Source of the DNA: JAGPUQ01 sp947084925
GTDB lineage: Bacteria; Pseudomonadota; Gammaproteobacteria; Pseudomonadales; Porticoccaceae
Direction of reading: 5' to 3'
DNA length: 15,392 bases
NCBI GenBank assembly: GCA_947084925.1
Contig: CAMTUJ010000032.1
Location: 1 to 15,392 of the forward strand
The translations under genes were made by a program, and so were the position numbers. Below the pieces are notes generated by a model. That model made no database searches. It had not been told where the DNA came from and saw nothing but the letters and a program-made list of their open reading frames with translations. Positions 7,495 to 15,392 of this stretch are shown one piece after another; position 1 is the first letter of the stretch; each line of letters opens with the position of its first letter.

Positions 7495-7555
7495 GAGGAC
7501 ATCCAGTAGCGAAGAGCGGCGTCAACAGTCCGCGATGGGAATCGCTTTACCCGGC

Positions 7556-8449
7556 TCAGGTGGCCGTCCGCGCCAGTACTTCGAAAGCATCCGCCCGCAG
7601 GTGATGCCGGGCGATTTCGTCGCGCAGCCGGGCGGTATCGACGACATTGCGGTCCATGCACTCGCGCAGCAGCCCGAAAAAAAACCGCTCCTGCGCGGGG
7701 TCCGGGTGCTGCTGGTAGCTGCCGGCGAAGCGATAGTCGCCAAACAGCGCCCGGCGCGCGCGCCGCAGCCAGTGGCGCGGTGGAAACAGGCGAAAGCTGT
7801 CGGCCGGACGGAAATCGACCTTGAGCCCCGTCTTCCAGGGCTGCGTCCAGCGTTTGGTGTTGTGGAGCATCTTGGTTTCGGCCGTTAGGTGATCGAAGTC
7901 GTTCCAGACATCTTCCAGCGGGCCGATGCTGGCGCGGTCTTCCAGACGCAGGGAAATCCAGTCCATGTAATCGCGCTCGCCGCTGAACAGGGCGGCGAAA
8001 TCGCGCTCCAGGTTCCAGTGCCGCAGTTTTTCGCAGTCGAGCAGCATCACGCTCGACGCAAAGGCGCCGCGCCTGCCCTTGTTGCCGGATTTGGCACGGC
8101 ACAGGATCGCCTTGCCGCCCATGTCGCGCGACAGCAGATCCCACACGTCGCCGACCGCGAACACGTCCGGGTCGATCACCAGGGCGCGGCCGCGATAGTT
8201 CATCAGCTCCGGCGGCGCAAAGCGCAACGGCGTGAAGGACTGGAGATCGTCGTTGACCCAGGGACGCCATTCGCCGGCGCGGCGATACAACTGCCCTTCC
8301 CGGCTCTGCAGGCTGGGGAATTCAGCGGCATTCATCGGCCGGACGGCGAATTTTTCGTTGTGACAGGAGTTGCGGCGCAAGGCATATTCCGCCACCACGG
8401 CACCCAGCGATTGCCTGTGATTGCTCTGGATGAAAACGCAATGGTTCAC
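7556..8449 (-). CDS. Glycosyltransferase 2 (GT-A/GT8-like, DxD)
   Basis: A 297-residue paralogue of glycosyltransferase 1. Shared blocks include DDLQSFTPLRF (68-78), YRGRALVIDPDVFAVGD (85-101, DxD at Asp93 and Asp95), SVMLLDCEKLRHW (133-145), ETKMLHNTKRWTQPWKTG (191-208) and QHPDPAQERFFF near the C-terminus. GTG 8449 is preferred: the first residues NHCVFIQSNHRQSLGAVVAEYAL then align with the first GT-A strand of the paralogue, and GAGG lies about ten bases upstream. ATG 8518 would add 23 non-domain residues. It is the first gene of the minus-strand run, so its promoter should lie in 8450-8666. The predicted role is adding a sugar from a nucleotide donor, perhaps to the same glycan as glycosyltransferase 1. 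Confidence 0.8.
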   Translation of the reverse strand: MNHCVFIQSNHRQSLGAVVAEYALRRNSCHNEKFAVRPMNAAEFPSLQSREGQLYRRAGEWRPWVNDDLQSFTPLRFAPPELMNYRGRALVIDPDVFAVGDVWDLLSRDMGGKAILCRAKSGNKGRRGAFASSVMLLDCEKLRHWNLERDFAALFSGERDYMDWISLRLEDRASIGPLEDVWNDFDHLTAETKMLHNTKRWTQPWKTGLKVDFRPADSFRLFPPRHWLRRARRALFGDYRFAGSYQQHPDPAQERFFFGLLRECMDRNVVDTARLRDEIARHHLRADAFEVLARTAT

Positions 8450-8666
8450 TGCGGTGCGGCCTCGCCCGTAACCCCCAAGACAGGGCGGAATGGTAGCAGT
8501 TTGGGTTCGCCTCGGCATCGGAATGCAGTGTCCGGGGGCCGAGTATTCAGGGGTTGCAAAGCCGCCGGAGTTCTGCTCTAAATCACGGCCATTGGGATAA
8601 ACGGCACCGCAAAAAAATCGCCACCCCAGCGCCACGGCAGGCATTGCAGCAAAACAAGGAGGTTCC
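8450..8666. promoter_or_regulatory. Divergent intergenic region between the minus-strand run and the giant YD-repeat gene
   Basis: A 217-base stretch separating two divergent starts, and the only long intergenic region inside the window, so promoters for both directions should be here. On the plus strand TTGCAA (8554-8559) and TCTAAA (8577-8582) are 17 bases apart, a weak sigma-70-like match. On the minus strand I see no convincing -35/-10 pair. A run of seven A (8612-8618) lies upstream of the plus-strand ribosome site. No operator-like palindrome or riboswitch was recognised. Confidence 0.4.
8656..8662 (+). promoter_or_regulatory. Full-consensus Shine-Dalgarno site of the giant gene
   Basis: AAGGAGG stands four bases before ATG 8667. 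It is the only perfect ribosome-binding site seen before a gene in this window and fixes the start of the large reading frame. Confidence 0.75.
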
Positions 8667-11600
8667 ATGGGCCACCCGCCCGTACCAGTGTCTGACAACG
8701 CGCCCAGCAAAAGCGCTCTCGCCGGGAATCCGGCAGGGAAAACCGTGCGCAATGCTCTCGCTGGAGTCCTGGCGGGCATGGCGCTGCTGTTTGGCAGCTT
8801 GTACGCGTCGAGCGACCGGCTCGCCGCGTTGGTACCTCCGGACAACCTCTACGCCGACACCCTCTGGATCGGCGAAATCGACCGCGTCACCCAGTACCGC
8901 CTGGATGCCAGCGCGGTGTGGTTGTCGCTGTCCCAGGCGGCACGGGCACTCGCCGTCGATCCGGCCGGCGTGCTCTGGGTCTACGGCGAGGGGCTGAGCA
9001 CCTACAACTTCCAGGGTCAGTTGCAGGGCACGGTTTCCCCCGGCCCCGCCAACAGCTCCAAAGCGCTGTTGACGGTCAACGCCAACACCGGCGACGCCTG
9101 GTTGGGACTCGGCACCCGTCTCCAGCGTTTTCGCGCCGATCGCACTCTGGCCACGACGCTCACACTGCCGAGCAAGGCGATCCAGCTCGCTTACGACAGC
9201 GCCAGCGACCGGCTCTGGGTGGCAACCGTGGACGCGGTCACGGTGCGCGATGCCAACGGCGCGGTGCTGGTGCAGTTGCCGCTCAACCCGACCAACACAG
9301 TTCGTTCCCTCGCATTGGCGGGCACCGGCCAGGCTTGGGTCAACGACGGCCAGACGCTATCGCTCTATTCCAGCCTGGGCCAATTGCTCCGCCGCTTGCC
9401 GCGGCCGAATGCCGACCAAATCATCACTGGTCCCACCGACACGCTCTGGATTACCGCCGGTCGCCGTTTGCTGTTGCTCGATGCCCTCACCGGCGTCGAA
9501 CGCCGGTCGCTCGACCCTTTCGCCCAGGGCAGCAGCGTCGATCTGCTCGCCGCCAACCCCGTGGACGGCAGCGCCTTTGTCACCCAGGACAAAGCCATCG
9601 TGCAGATCGCCGCCGACGGCAGCCGCGTCCGAACCCTGAACCAGGTCGGCAAGGTGCGTGCACTGACCGTCTACGCCGATCTCACCGCGCCGACGCTGAA
9701 CCTCACCGCGCCCGCGCCCGCCAGCCTCACCCGCAACAATCGTCCCGCGGTGCGCTTCGCGTTCACCGACGCGGCCACCGGCGTCGATACCGCCAGCCTG
9801 CGTCTGCTCGACAACGACGCGGCGCTGGGCCTCGACTGCACCTTCACCGCGAGCAGCGCGGATTGTGTGCCGCGCACCGTGCTTGCGGATGGCCCCCACG
9901 CGCTGGCTGCAACCATCAAGGACCTGGCGGGGAATCAATCCGCGCCGGCACGGGTTGAGTTCAGTGTCGATACCCAGGCGCCGGTGATAACGCTTGACCT
10001 CCCCGGCGGTGCGGCGATAACCAATCAAGCAAGCTTTACCCTCACGGGCAGTCTCAGCGAAACCGCGAGCCTGTACCTCGACGGAGCACCTCTTGCGCTC
10101 GACTCGACACGGTACTTCAGCCACGGCGTGACGCTGGCGGAAGGGGAAAACACCTACCATTTCCTGGCGACCGACGCGGCGGGCAACACCGGCACCGCGA
10201 CTGCCTACATCACGCTCGATACCCAGCCGCCGCCACTGCCCGAGTCCTCCCGGATTCAGGTCAGCGCCCCCGCCGACGGCACCGTCACGGTTACTGGTGC
10301 CGTCGGCAGCGTCGAGCCCAACGCTATCCTGGTGATGACCAACCCTCGCACGGGTGAAACGGCGACGGTCACCGCCAACCCCGATGGCAGCTTTTTCGCC
10401 CAGATCGCCGCCCAATCCGGCGACATCCTCGAACTCCAACTGCGCGATGCGGCGGGCAATCAAAGCGCGATACGACCCTTTCCCGTCAGCGGTCCAGGGA
10501 ACCTGCCTCCTGATCCCGCGACCGTTGCGACTCCACTCAGCGAAACCGCAATTACTCCGCTGGCCGAGTCGACCGCGTTTCTCTACAGCGGCCCGGCGCC
10601 GATCCAGACCGGCGTCGCGGCCGGCACCATCGACCCGATACGCGCCACCGTCGTCCGGGGTCGCGTGCTCGACAAAGGCAACCAGCCCCTCGCCGGGGTA
10701 ACCGTCACGATCAAGGATCATCCCGAGTACGGCCAGACCCTCAGCCGCGCCGACGGCGCCTTCGATCTCGCCCTCAACGGCGGCGGGCTCCTCACCCTCA
10801 ACTACGAAAAAACGGGCTATCTGCCGGTGCAGCGCCAGGTCCAGACCCCCTGGCACGACTATGTCGCGGCGCAAGACATCGTCCTGATCGCGCTCGATCC
10901 CCTGGTTACCACGGTGGACCTCACCGCCGACACGCCGATGCAAGTCGCCCAGGGGAGCCCGATGACCGATGCCGATGGCAGTCGCCAGGCCACGGTCTTT
11001 TTCCCCCAAGGCACTGCGGCCAGTCTGACTCTGCCCGATGGCAGCACGCAGCCGCTCACCAATCTCCACGTGCGGGCCACCGAATACACCGTCGGCAGCA
11101 ACGGCCCCCAAGCCATGCCCGGTCCCCTGCCCGCCACCTCGGGCTATACCTACGCGGTAGAACTCTCGGTTGACGAGGCCGTCACCGCCGGCGCCACCCG
11201 CGTCGATTTCAGCCAGCCGTTGCCGGTGTACGTCGATAACTTTCTGAACTTTCCGGTGGGCGAAGTCGTGCCGGTGGGGTGGTACGACCGGGAGAAAGCC
11301 GCCTGGATTCCCGCCGATAACGGCAAGGTCATCAAGATACTCGGCATCGATACCGACGGCCTTGCGGTACTCGATACCGACGGCGATGGCGCGGCCGATG
11401 ACGCGACCAAACTAAGCAACTTGGGCATCACCGCCGCCGAACAAACACAACTGGCCGGCCTCTATCCCGCCGGCAAAACCCTGTGGCGGGTCCAGGTCAC
11501 CCACTTCACCCCCTGGGATTGCAATTGGCCCTGGGGACCGCCGCCGGATAGCACACCGCCACCACCGCCAGAGGACGGGGATCAGCCGCCACCGGACCAG

Positions 11601-14600
11601 GACAGCGACCCTTGCAAAGGGTGCGATATCAATGCGCAGGCCCGCACCCTTGGCGAGGAGCTCGCCGTCGCCGGCACGCCCTACAAGCTCCACTACCAAA
11701 GTCGCCGCACCGCAGGTTACAAGTTCGGCCGAACCATCGACATCCGTGTTTCCGGAGCCAGCGTCCCGGTGAGTCTCAAAGGCATCGATCTCACGGTCAA
11801 TGTCGCGGGGCAAACCTTCACGCAGTCGTTCCCGCCTGCGGCCAACCAGTCCCACCCCTTTACCTGGGACGGTCTCGATGCCTATGGCAGGCCAGTGACT
11901 GGCGGCGCCGAAGCCACCATCACCCTCGACTACCGCTACAACCTGGTCTATTACTCTGCACGTTCGGATTTTGAACGGAGCTTTGCGCTGATCAGCGGTG
12001 GCGGTACGGCAGGCGGCACTGGTGGGACCGGCTTGACAGTGCTTGGTAACCGCCTTGCCTCCACCCTCGTTTCTACGCGCACCTGGCAGAAAACGCTCAC
12101 AGCCGACAGCGCTTCCATATCACCCCTCGCTGGCTGGAGCCTGAACGTCCATCACAGCTATGACTCCATTCACCGGAAACTCACACTGGGAAATGGTGAA
12201 CTTCGTGATGCCGCCGACGCAGGCAAAGTAATAACCACCGCCGCAGGCAACGGTTCGAATGAATACGGCTATGGCAGCAATTACACCCCGGCGACATTGG
12301 TGGCACTCAAACGCCCTAAAGGTGTGGCGCTGGACTCAGAGGGCAATCTCTATATAGCTGACACCGAAAACAGCGTCGTCCGGCGGGTGGGGCCGGATGG
12401 CATCAATATCACGGTCGCCGGCACCTTTGGGCACGGCTATGCCTCCCAAGATGGCCTTCAGGCTACACAGGCGGTACTTAATTTTCCAGAAGACGTCGCT
12501 ATTGGCCGGGATGGAAGCATCTACATAGCGGACACCGAAAACAGCCTCGTCCGGCGGGTGGGGCCAGACGGCATCATCACCAAGGTTGCAGGCGTAAGGT
12601 ACATTGGCTCGCTGGGCATTTACACAGGAGCTGGCTATAGCGGCGATGGAGGCCCGGCCATCACTGCTGCGCTTACTTGGCCCACTGGCCTTGCCATGGG
12701 CCCGGATGGCAGCCTCTATATCGCCGATAGCGGAAATCGCCGTATCCGCCGAATCGGGCCTGACGGCATCATCACCACAGTGGCCGGGAGCGCAGGGGTT
12801 GGATACGGCGGCGACGGCGGCCCAGCCACCAGGGCTGCACTGTCTTCCCCAAACGACATCGCCGTCGGTCCGGACGGCAGCCTCTATATCGCGGATACCA
12901 ACAATGGCCGCGTCCGTCGAGTCGGGCCCGACGGCATTATCACCACCGTGGCCGGGAACGGTAGGCGTGGATACAGCGGCGACGGCGGTCCGGCGACACA
13001 GGCGACTCTCTATGCACCCAAAAGCATCGCTCTGGGCACGGACGGCAGCTTCTATGTTGCCGATACAGGCGACCATTTTTCCGGAGCCGGCGGCAACCGC
13101 ATCCGCCGGGTAGGGCCGGACGGTATCATTACTACCGTCGCCGGTACTGGCCAAAATGGCTTCAGCGGCGATGGCGGCCCAGCGGCACAGGGGAAACTTA
13201 AAAACCCTTGGGATATTGCGGTCAGCCCGGACGGCAGCCTCTACATCGCGGACGCCTACAACAATCGCATTCGTAAGGCAACGCTGTATTCATCCGCGTT
13301 CGGCTTGGACGACAGCTTCATTCCCTCGGACGATGGGCGGGAGTTTTATCAATTTGACCCCACCGGCCGCCACCTCCGCACCCTGAATGCCCTGACCGGG
13401 GCTGAGGTATATCGCTTCACCTATGACACCGCCGGCCGCCTGAGCGGCATCACCGATGGCGACAGCAACCTCACAAGTATCGAGCGCGCCGGCGACGGCA
13501 GTCCCGCCGCCATCATCGCCCCCGACGGCCAGCGCACCAACCTGACGCTCGATGCCCAGGGCTATCTCGCCTCGGTAGCAAACCCCGCCGGTGAAGCACA
13601 CACCATGACCTATACCCCGGACGGGTTACTGGCCACCTTCACCGATCCCAAGGGACAGTCAAATCGCTTCACCTATGACGCCGCAGGACGTCTGGTGCAG
13701 GACACCAACGCCGGGGGCGGCGGCTGGACCATCACCACCACCGAGCGTCCGGGCGGCTACACCAACACACTCACCTCCGGCGAAGGGCGGGCGCGCCAGT
13801 TTGGCGTCGATTACCTGCCGACCGGCGAGCGGGTGCAGACCAATACTCACGCCGACGGCACGGTACAGACCACGCGCTTCAAACCCGACCGCTACGAAGC
13901 AACCGTCACCGCCGCCGATGGCACCGTGACCACATCCGTCGAAGGCCCGGACCCGCGCTTCGGCATGCAATCCCCGGTGCCCAAGACCCGCACACTCCTG
14001 CTGCCGAGCGGGCTCGGCGCCAGCATCGCCACCACCCGCGCGGCGACCCAGAGCGACCCCAACGATCTGCTGAGCCTCATTGCGCAAACCGAGACCACCA
14101 CGCTCAACGGCAGGGCCTACACCCAGGTGTTCGACAGGGCCGCCCTCACCTCGACCGCGTCCTCGCCGCTGGGTCGTTCCATCACCACCACCGTCGATCT
14201 CCAGGGCCGACCGGTGCAGCGGGCGATCCCCGGTCTCGCGCCGGTAGCGCTGGCCTACGACATCCGCGGCCGGCTGGTCAGCGCGGTGCAGAGTGACGGC
14301 ACCGAAACGCGCTCGGCCAGCCTCGGCTATTACGCCGACGGCCCGAGCCAGGGCTACCTCGCAAGCATGACCGACGCGCTCGGGCGCACGCGCAGCTTCG
14401 ACTACGACGCCGCTGGGCGGGTTACAACCGAAACGCTCCCCGGCGGCCGGACCATCGCCTACGCCTATGACGCGAACGGCAACCTGACCTCGATCGCACC
14501 GCCCGGACAGCCGCCGCATTTGTTCGATTACACGGCCCTGGACCAGACGCAGGCGTACAGCCCGCCACCGGTGGCGACCTTCGATCCCGCCACCCGCTAC

Positions 14601-15392
14601 ACCTACAACCGGGATAAACAACTGACCCGCATCAGCCGGCCCGATGGCCAGGTCATCGACTTTGCCTACGACGCCGGCGGGCGCGCCAGCGCCCTGGTCA
14701 CACCCACGCGCCGCGTGGATTTTGGTTACGACGCCACTTCCGGCAATCTGATCTCGCTCGCCACCGCGCCAAGCGTCACCCACAGCTACGCCTGGGATGG
14801 CTTCCTGCTCACCGGCGAGACCCTCGCCGGGCCCGTCAGCGGCAGCCTCGGCCGCACCTACAACAGCGACTTCAATCTGACCGGGCTCAGTGTCAACGGC
14901 AGCACCATCGCATTCGCCTACGACAACGACCGTCTGCTCACGCAAGCGGGCGCGTTGACCCTCAGTCGCGATCCGCAAAATGGTCTCATCACCGGCACCA
15001 CCTTGGGCAGTCTCGGCACCACGCAGGGCTACAACCCCTTCGGCGAACCGGCGGCGTTCAGCGCCAGCTACGCCGGCACCGGGTTGCTGAGCACCGCCTA
15101 CACCCGTGACAGCCTCGGTCGTATCACCCAGAAAACCGAGACGGTTGCCGGCATCACCACCACCGACCAGTACGCCTATGATGCCGCCGGGCGCCTCGCC
15201 GAGGTGCAACGCAACGGCATCACCACCGCTACCTACGGCTACGATGCCAACGGCAATCGCACCCAGATGAACGGTACCCCGATCGCCACCTACGACACCC
15301 AGGACCGTCTGCTGACCTACGGGACCAATAGCTACAGCTACACCGCCAACGGCGAACTCCACACCAAAACAGCGGGAAGCCTGACGACCACC
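8667..15392 (+). CDS. Giant exported NHL/YD-repeat (Rhs-like, teneurin-like) protein, 3' end outside window
   Basis: The frame stays open from ATG 8667 to the last base: at least 2242 codons, no stop, partial at the C-terminus. Order of parts: basic N-region and hydrophobic stretch NALAGVLAGMALLFGSLYAS (29-48), a signal peptide or anchor; about 60-335, repeated LW(I/V)- and AW-type strands (LWIGEI, LWVYGEG, AWLGLGT, LWVATV, AWVNDG, LWITAG), like a beta-propeller; about 341-605, Ig-like modules with DxAGN motifs; about 660-727, a carboxypeptidase-regulatory/transthyretin-like domain (VVRGRVLDKGNQPLAGVTV to EKTGYLP); 904-912 DTDGDGAAD, calcium-loop-like; 958-983 Pro/Asp-rich linker, then CKGC; about 1012-1093, a FlgD-Ig-like part (TWDGLDAYGRPV); 1186-1538 NHL propeller; about 1560 onward, YD repeats. 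It is probably a cell-surface or secreted shell protein. Rhs-type proteins often end in a variable toxin domain, which cannot be seen here. Confidence 0.9.
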   Translation, partial: MGHPPVPVSDNAPSKSALAGNPAGKTVRNALAGVLAGMALLFGSLYASSDRLAALVPPDNLYADTLWIGEIDRVTQYRLDASAVWLSLSQAARALAVDPAGVLWVYGEGLSTYNFQGQLQGTVSPGPANSSKALLTVNANTGDAWLGLGTRLQRFRADRTLATTLTLPSKAIQLAYDSASDRLWVATVDAVTVRDANGAVLVQLPLNPTNTVRSLALAGTGQAWVNDGQTLSLYSSLGQLLRRLPRPNADQIITGPTDTLWITAGRRLLLLDALTGVERRSLDPFAQGSSVDLLAANPVDGSAFVTQDKAIVQIAADGSRVRTLNQVGKVRALTVYADLTAPTLNLTAPAPASLTRNNRPAVRFAFTDAATGVDTASLRLLDNDAALGLDCTFTASSADCVPRTVLADGPHALAATIKDLAGNQSAPARVEFSVDTQAPVITLDLPGGAAITNQASFTLTGSLSETASLYLDGAPLALDSTRYFSHGVTLAEGENTYHFLATDAAGNTGTATAYITLDTQPPPLPESSRIQVSAPADGTVTVTGAVGSVEPNAILVMTNPRTGETATVTANPDGSFFAQIAAQSGDILELQLRDAAGNQSAIRPFPVSGPGNLPPDPATVATPLSETAITPLAESTAFLYSGPAPIQTGVAAGTIDPIRATVVRGRVLDKGNQPLAGVTVTIKDHPEYGQTLSRADGAFDLALNGGGLLTLNYEKTGYLPVQRQVQTPWHDYVAAQDIVLIALDPLVTTVDLTADTPMQVAQGSPMTDADGSRQATVFFPQGTAASLTLPDGSTQPLTNLHVRATEYTVGSNGPQAMPGPLPATSGYTYAVELSVDEAVTAGATRVDFSQPLPVYVDNFLNFPVGEVVPVGWYDREKAAWIPADNGKVIKILGIDTDGLAVLDTDGDGAADDATKLSNLGITAAEQTQLAGLYPAGKTLWRVQVTHFTPWDCNWPWGPPPDSTPPPPPEDGDQPPPDQDSDPCKGCDINAQARTLGEELAVAGTPYKLHYQSRRTAGYKFGRTIDIRVSGASVPVSLKGIDLTVNVAGQTFTQSFPPAANQSHPFTWDGLDAYGRPVTGGAEATITLDYRYNLVYYSARSDFERSFALISGGGTAGGTGGTGLTVLGNRLASTLVSTRTWQKTLTADSASISPLAGWSLNVHHSYDSIHRKLTLGNGELRDAADAGKVITTAAGNGSNEYGYGSNYTPATLVALKRPKGVALDSEGNLYIADTENSVVRRVGPDGINITVAGTFGHGYASQDGLQATQAVLNFPEDVAIGRDGSIYIADTENSLVRRVGPDGIITKVAGVRYIGSLGIYTGAGYSGDGGPAITAALTWPTGLAMGPDGSLYIADSGNRRIRRIGPDGIITTVAGSAGVGYGGDGGPATRAALSSPNDIAVGPDGSLYIADTNNGRVRRVGPDGIITTVAGNGRRGYSGDGGPATQATLYAPKSIALGTDGSFYVADTGDHFSGAGGNRIRRVGPDGIITTVAGTGQNGFSGDGGPAAQGKLKNPWDIAVSPDGSLYIADAYNNRIRKATLYSSAFGLDDSFIPSDDGREFYQFDPTGRHLRTLNALTGAEVYRFTYDTAGRLSGITDGDSNLTSIERAGDGSPAAIIAPDGQRTNLTLDAQGYLASVANPAGEAHTMTYTPDGLLATFTDPKGQSNRFTYDAAGRLVQDTNAGGGGWTITTTERPGGYTNTLTSGEGRARQFGVDYLPTGERVQTNTHADGTVQTTRFKPDRYEATVTAADGTVTTSVEGPDPRFGMQSPVPKTRTLLLPSGLGASIATTRAATQSDPNDLLSLIAQTETTTLNGRAYTQVFDRAALTSTASSPLGRSITTTVDLQGRPVQRAIPGLAPVALAYDIRGRLVSAVQSDGTETRSASLGYYADGPSQGYLASMTDALGRTRSFDYDAAGRVTTETLPGGRTIAYAYDANGNLTSIAPPGQPPHLFDYTALDQTQAYSPPPVATFDPATRYTYNRDKQLTRISRPDGQVIDFAYDAGGRASALVTPTRRVDFGYDATSGNLISLATAPSVTHSYAWDGFLLTGETLAGPVSGSLGRTYNSDFNLTGLSVNGSTIAFAYDNDRLLTQAGALTLSRDPQNGLITGTTLGSLGTTQGYNPFGEPAAFSASYAGTGLLSTAYTRDSLGRITQKTETVAGITTTDQYAYDAAGRLAEVQRNGITTATYGYDANGNRTQMNGTPIATYDTQDRLLTYGTNSYSYTANGELHTKTAGSLTTT
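12315..13281 (+). repeat. Six NHL repeats inside the giant gene
   Basis: Six copies of a unit like P-xx-(I/V)A(V/L)-xx-DG-S-LYIAD-xx-N-xx-(I/V)RRVGPDGIITTVAG, then a GYSGDGGPAT-type loop. The blade-opening residue (Pro, or Pro after Trp) falls at 12315, 12486, 12681, 12849, 13017 and 13206, giving periods of 171, 195, 168, 168 and 189 bases. Blade 2 carries an extra loop (IGSLGIYTGAG) and blade 5 another (HFSGAG). A partial unit, KVITTAAGNG, precedes blade 1 and could close the ring with blade 6. NHL propellers mostly bind proteins or ligands. Confidence 0.85.
13344..15392 (+). repeat. YD (Rhs-type) repeat region of the giant protein
   Basis: Degenerate YD units recur to the window end: FTYDTAGRL, FTYDAAGRL, FDYDAAGRV, YAYDANGNL, FAYDAGGRA, FGYDATSGNL, FAYDNDRLL, YAYDAAGRL, YGYDANGNR and YSYTANGEL. 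In Rhs, TcC and teneurin proteins such repeats wind into a hollow beta-shell. A stretch from about 13740 to 14250 has few YD motifs and many Thr-rich strands. The hallmark PxxxxDPxG Rhs core end has not been reached, so the shell continues beyond the window. Confidence 0.85.

Noticed and set aside
7495..7555. Possible promoter or small gene between glycosyltransferase 2 and sulfotransferase C
   Set aside because: Only 61 bases, with no -35/-10 pair or hairpin that I could support; it most likely carries just the ribosome site of sulfotransferase C.
9357..11111. 584-residue frame antisense to the giant gene
   Set aside because: The plus-strand frame has a perfect ribosome site, a signal segment and recognisable domains throughout; the antisense Gly/Val/Arg-rich product is a codon shadow.
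12336..13154. 272-residue antisense repeat protein over the NHL region
   Set aside because: Its internal repeats come entirely from the NHL blades on the coding strand.
12315..13281. Regularly spaced DNA repeats considered as a CRISPR-like or satellite array
   Set aside because: Periods of 168-195 bases keep the reading frame and encode NHL blades; there are no short identical repeats separated by unique spacers.
13659..15362. 567-residue Gly/Val-rich frame antisense to the YD repeats
   Set aside because: Its repetitive look (VGG, AGG, GDG) is only the reverse reading of YDAAGR-type repeats.

Overview
The window is GC-rich, densely packed bacterial DNA. It looks like accessory genome of a proteobacterium, probably a gammaproteobacterium. 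That placement is inference: it rests on codon preference, tightly coupled genes with GTGA-type overlaps, and a palindromic intergenic element at the left edge of a style common in that class. No rRNA, tRNA, CRISPR array or transposase gene was seen.

Left edge (1-247): a probable palindromic repeat, cut by the window start, followed by a short leader. Positions 248-2117 (+) hold two tandem, overlapping PAPS-dependent sulfotransferase genes (copies A and B).

Positions 2072-8449 (-) hold seven genes that look like one operon, read right to left: glycosyltransferase 2, sulfotransferase C, a diacylglycerol-kinase-type lipid kinase, a Tam41-like nucleotidyltransferase (putative phosphatidate cytidylyltransferase), glycosyltransferase 1, a 2-oxoglutarate/Fe(II) oxygenase and a 4'-phosphopantetheinyl transferase. 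Spacings run from a 4-base overlap to about 60 bases. Its last gene overlaps the 3' end of sulfotransferase B tail to tail. Three related sulfotransferases, two related glycosyltransferases and a lipid kinase next to a putative CDP-diacylglycerol-forming enzyme together suggest a system that builds a sulfated glycan or glycolipid of the envelope. The activities are read from motifs; the product is inference.

Positions 8450-8666 form a divergent intergenic region. From 8667 (+), after a full-consensus Shine-Dalgarno sequence, one very large reading frame runs without a stop to the last base (at least 2242 codons). It encodes an exported multidomain protein: signal or anchor segment, a beta-propeller-like region, Ig-like modules, a carboxypeptidase-regulatory (transthyretin-like) domain, a Pro-rich linker, a six-blade NHL propeller and a long YD-repeat (Rhs-type) region. 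The order TTR-like, NHL, YD shell resembles animal teneurins and bacterial YD-shell proteins. The C-terminal end, where a toxin domain and then an immunity gene might lie, is outside the window.
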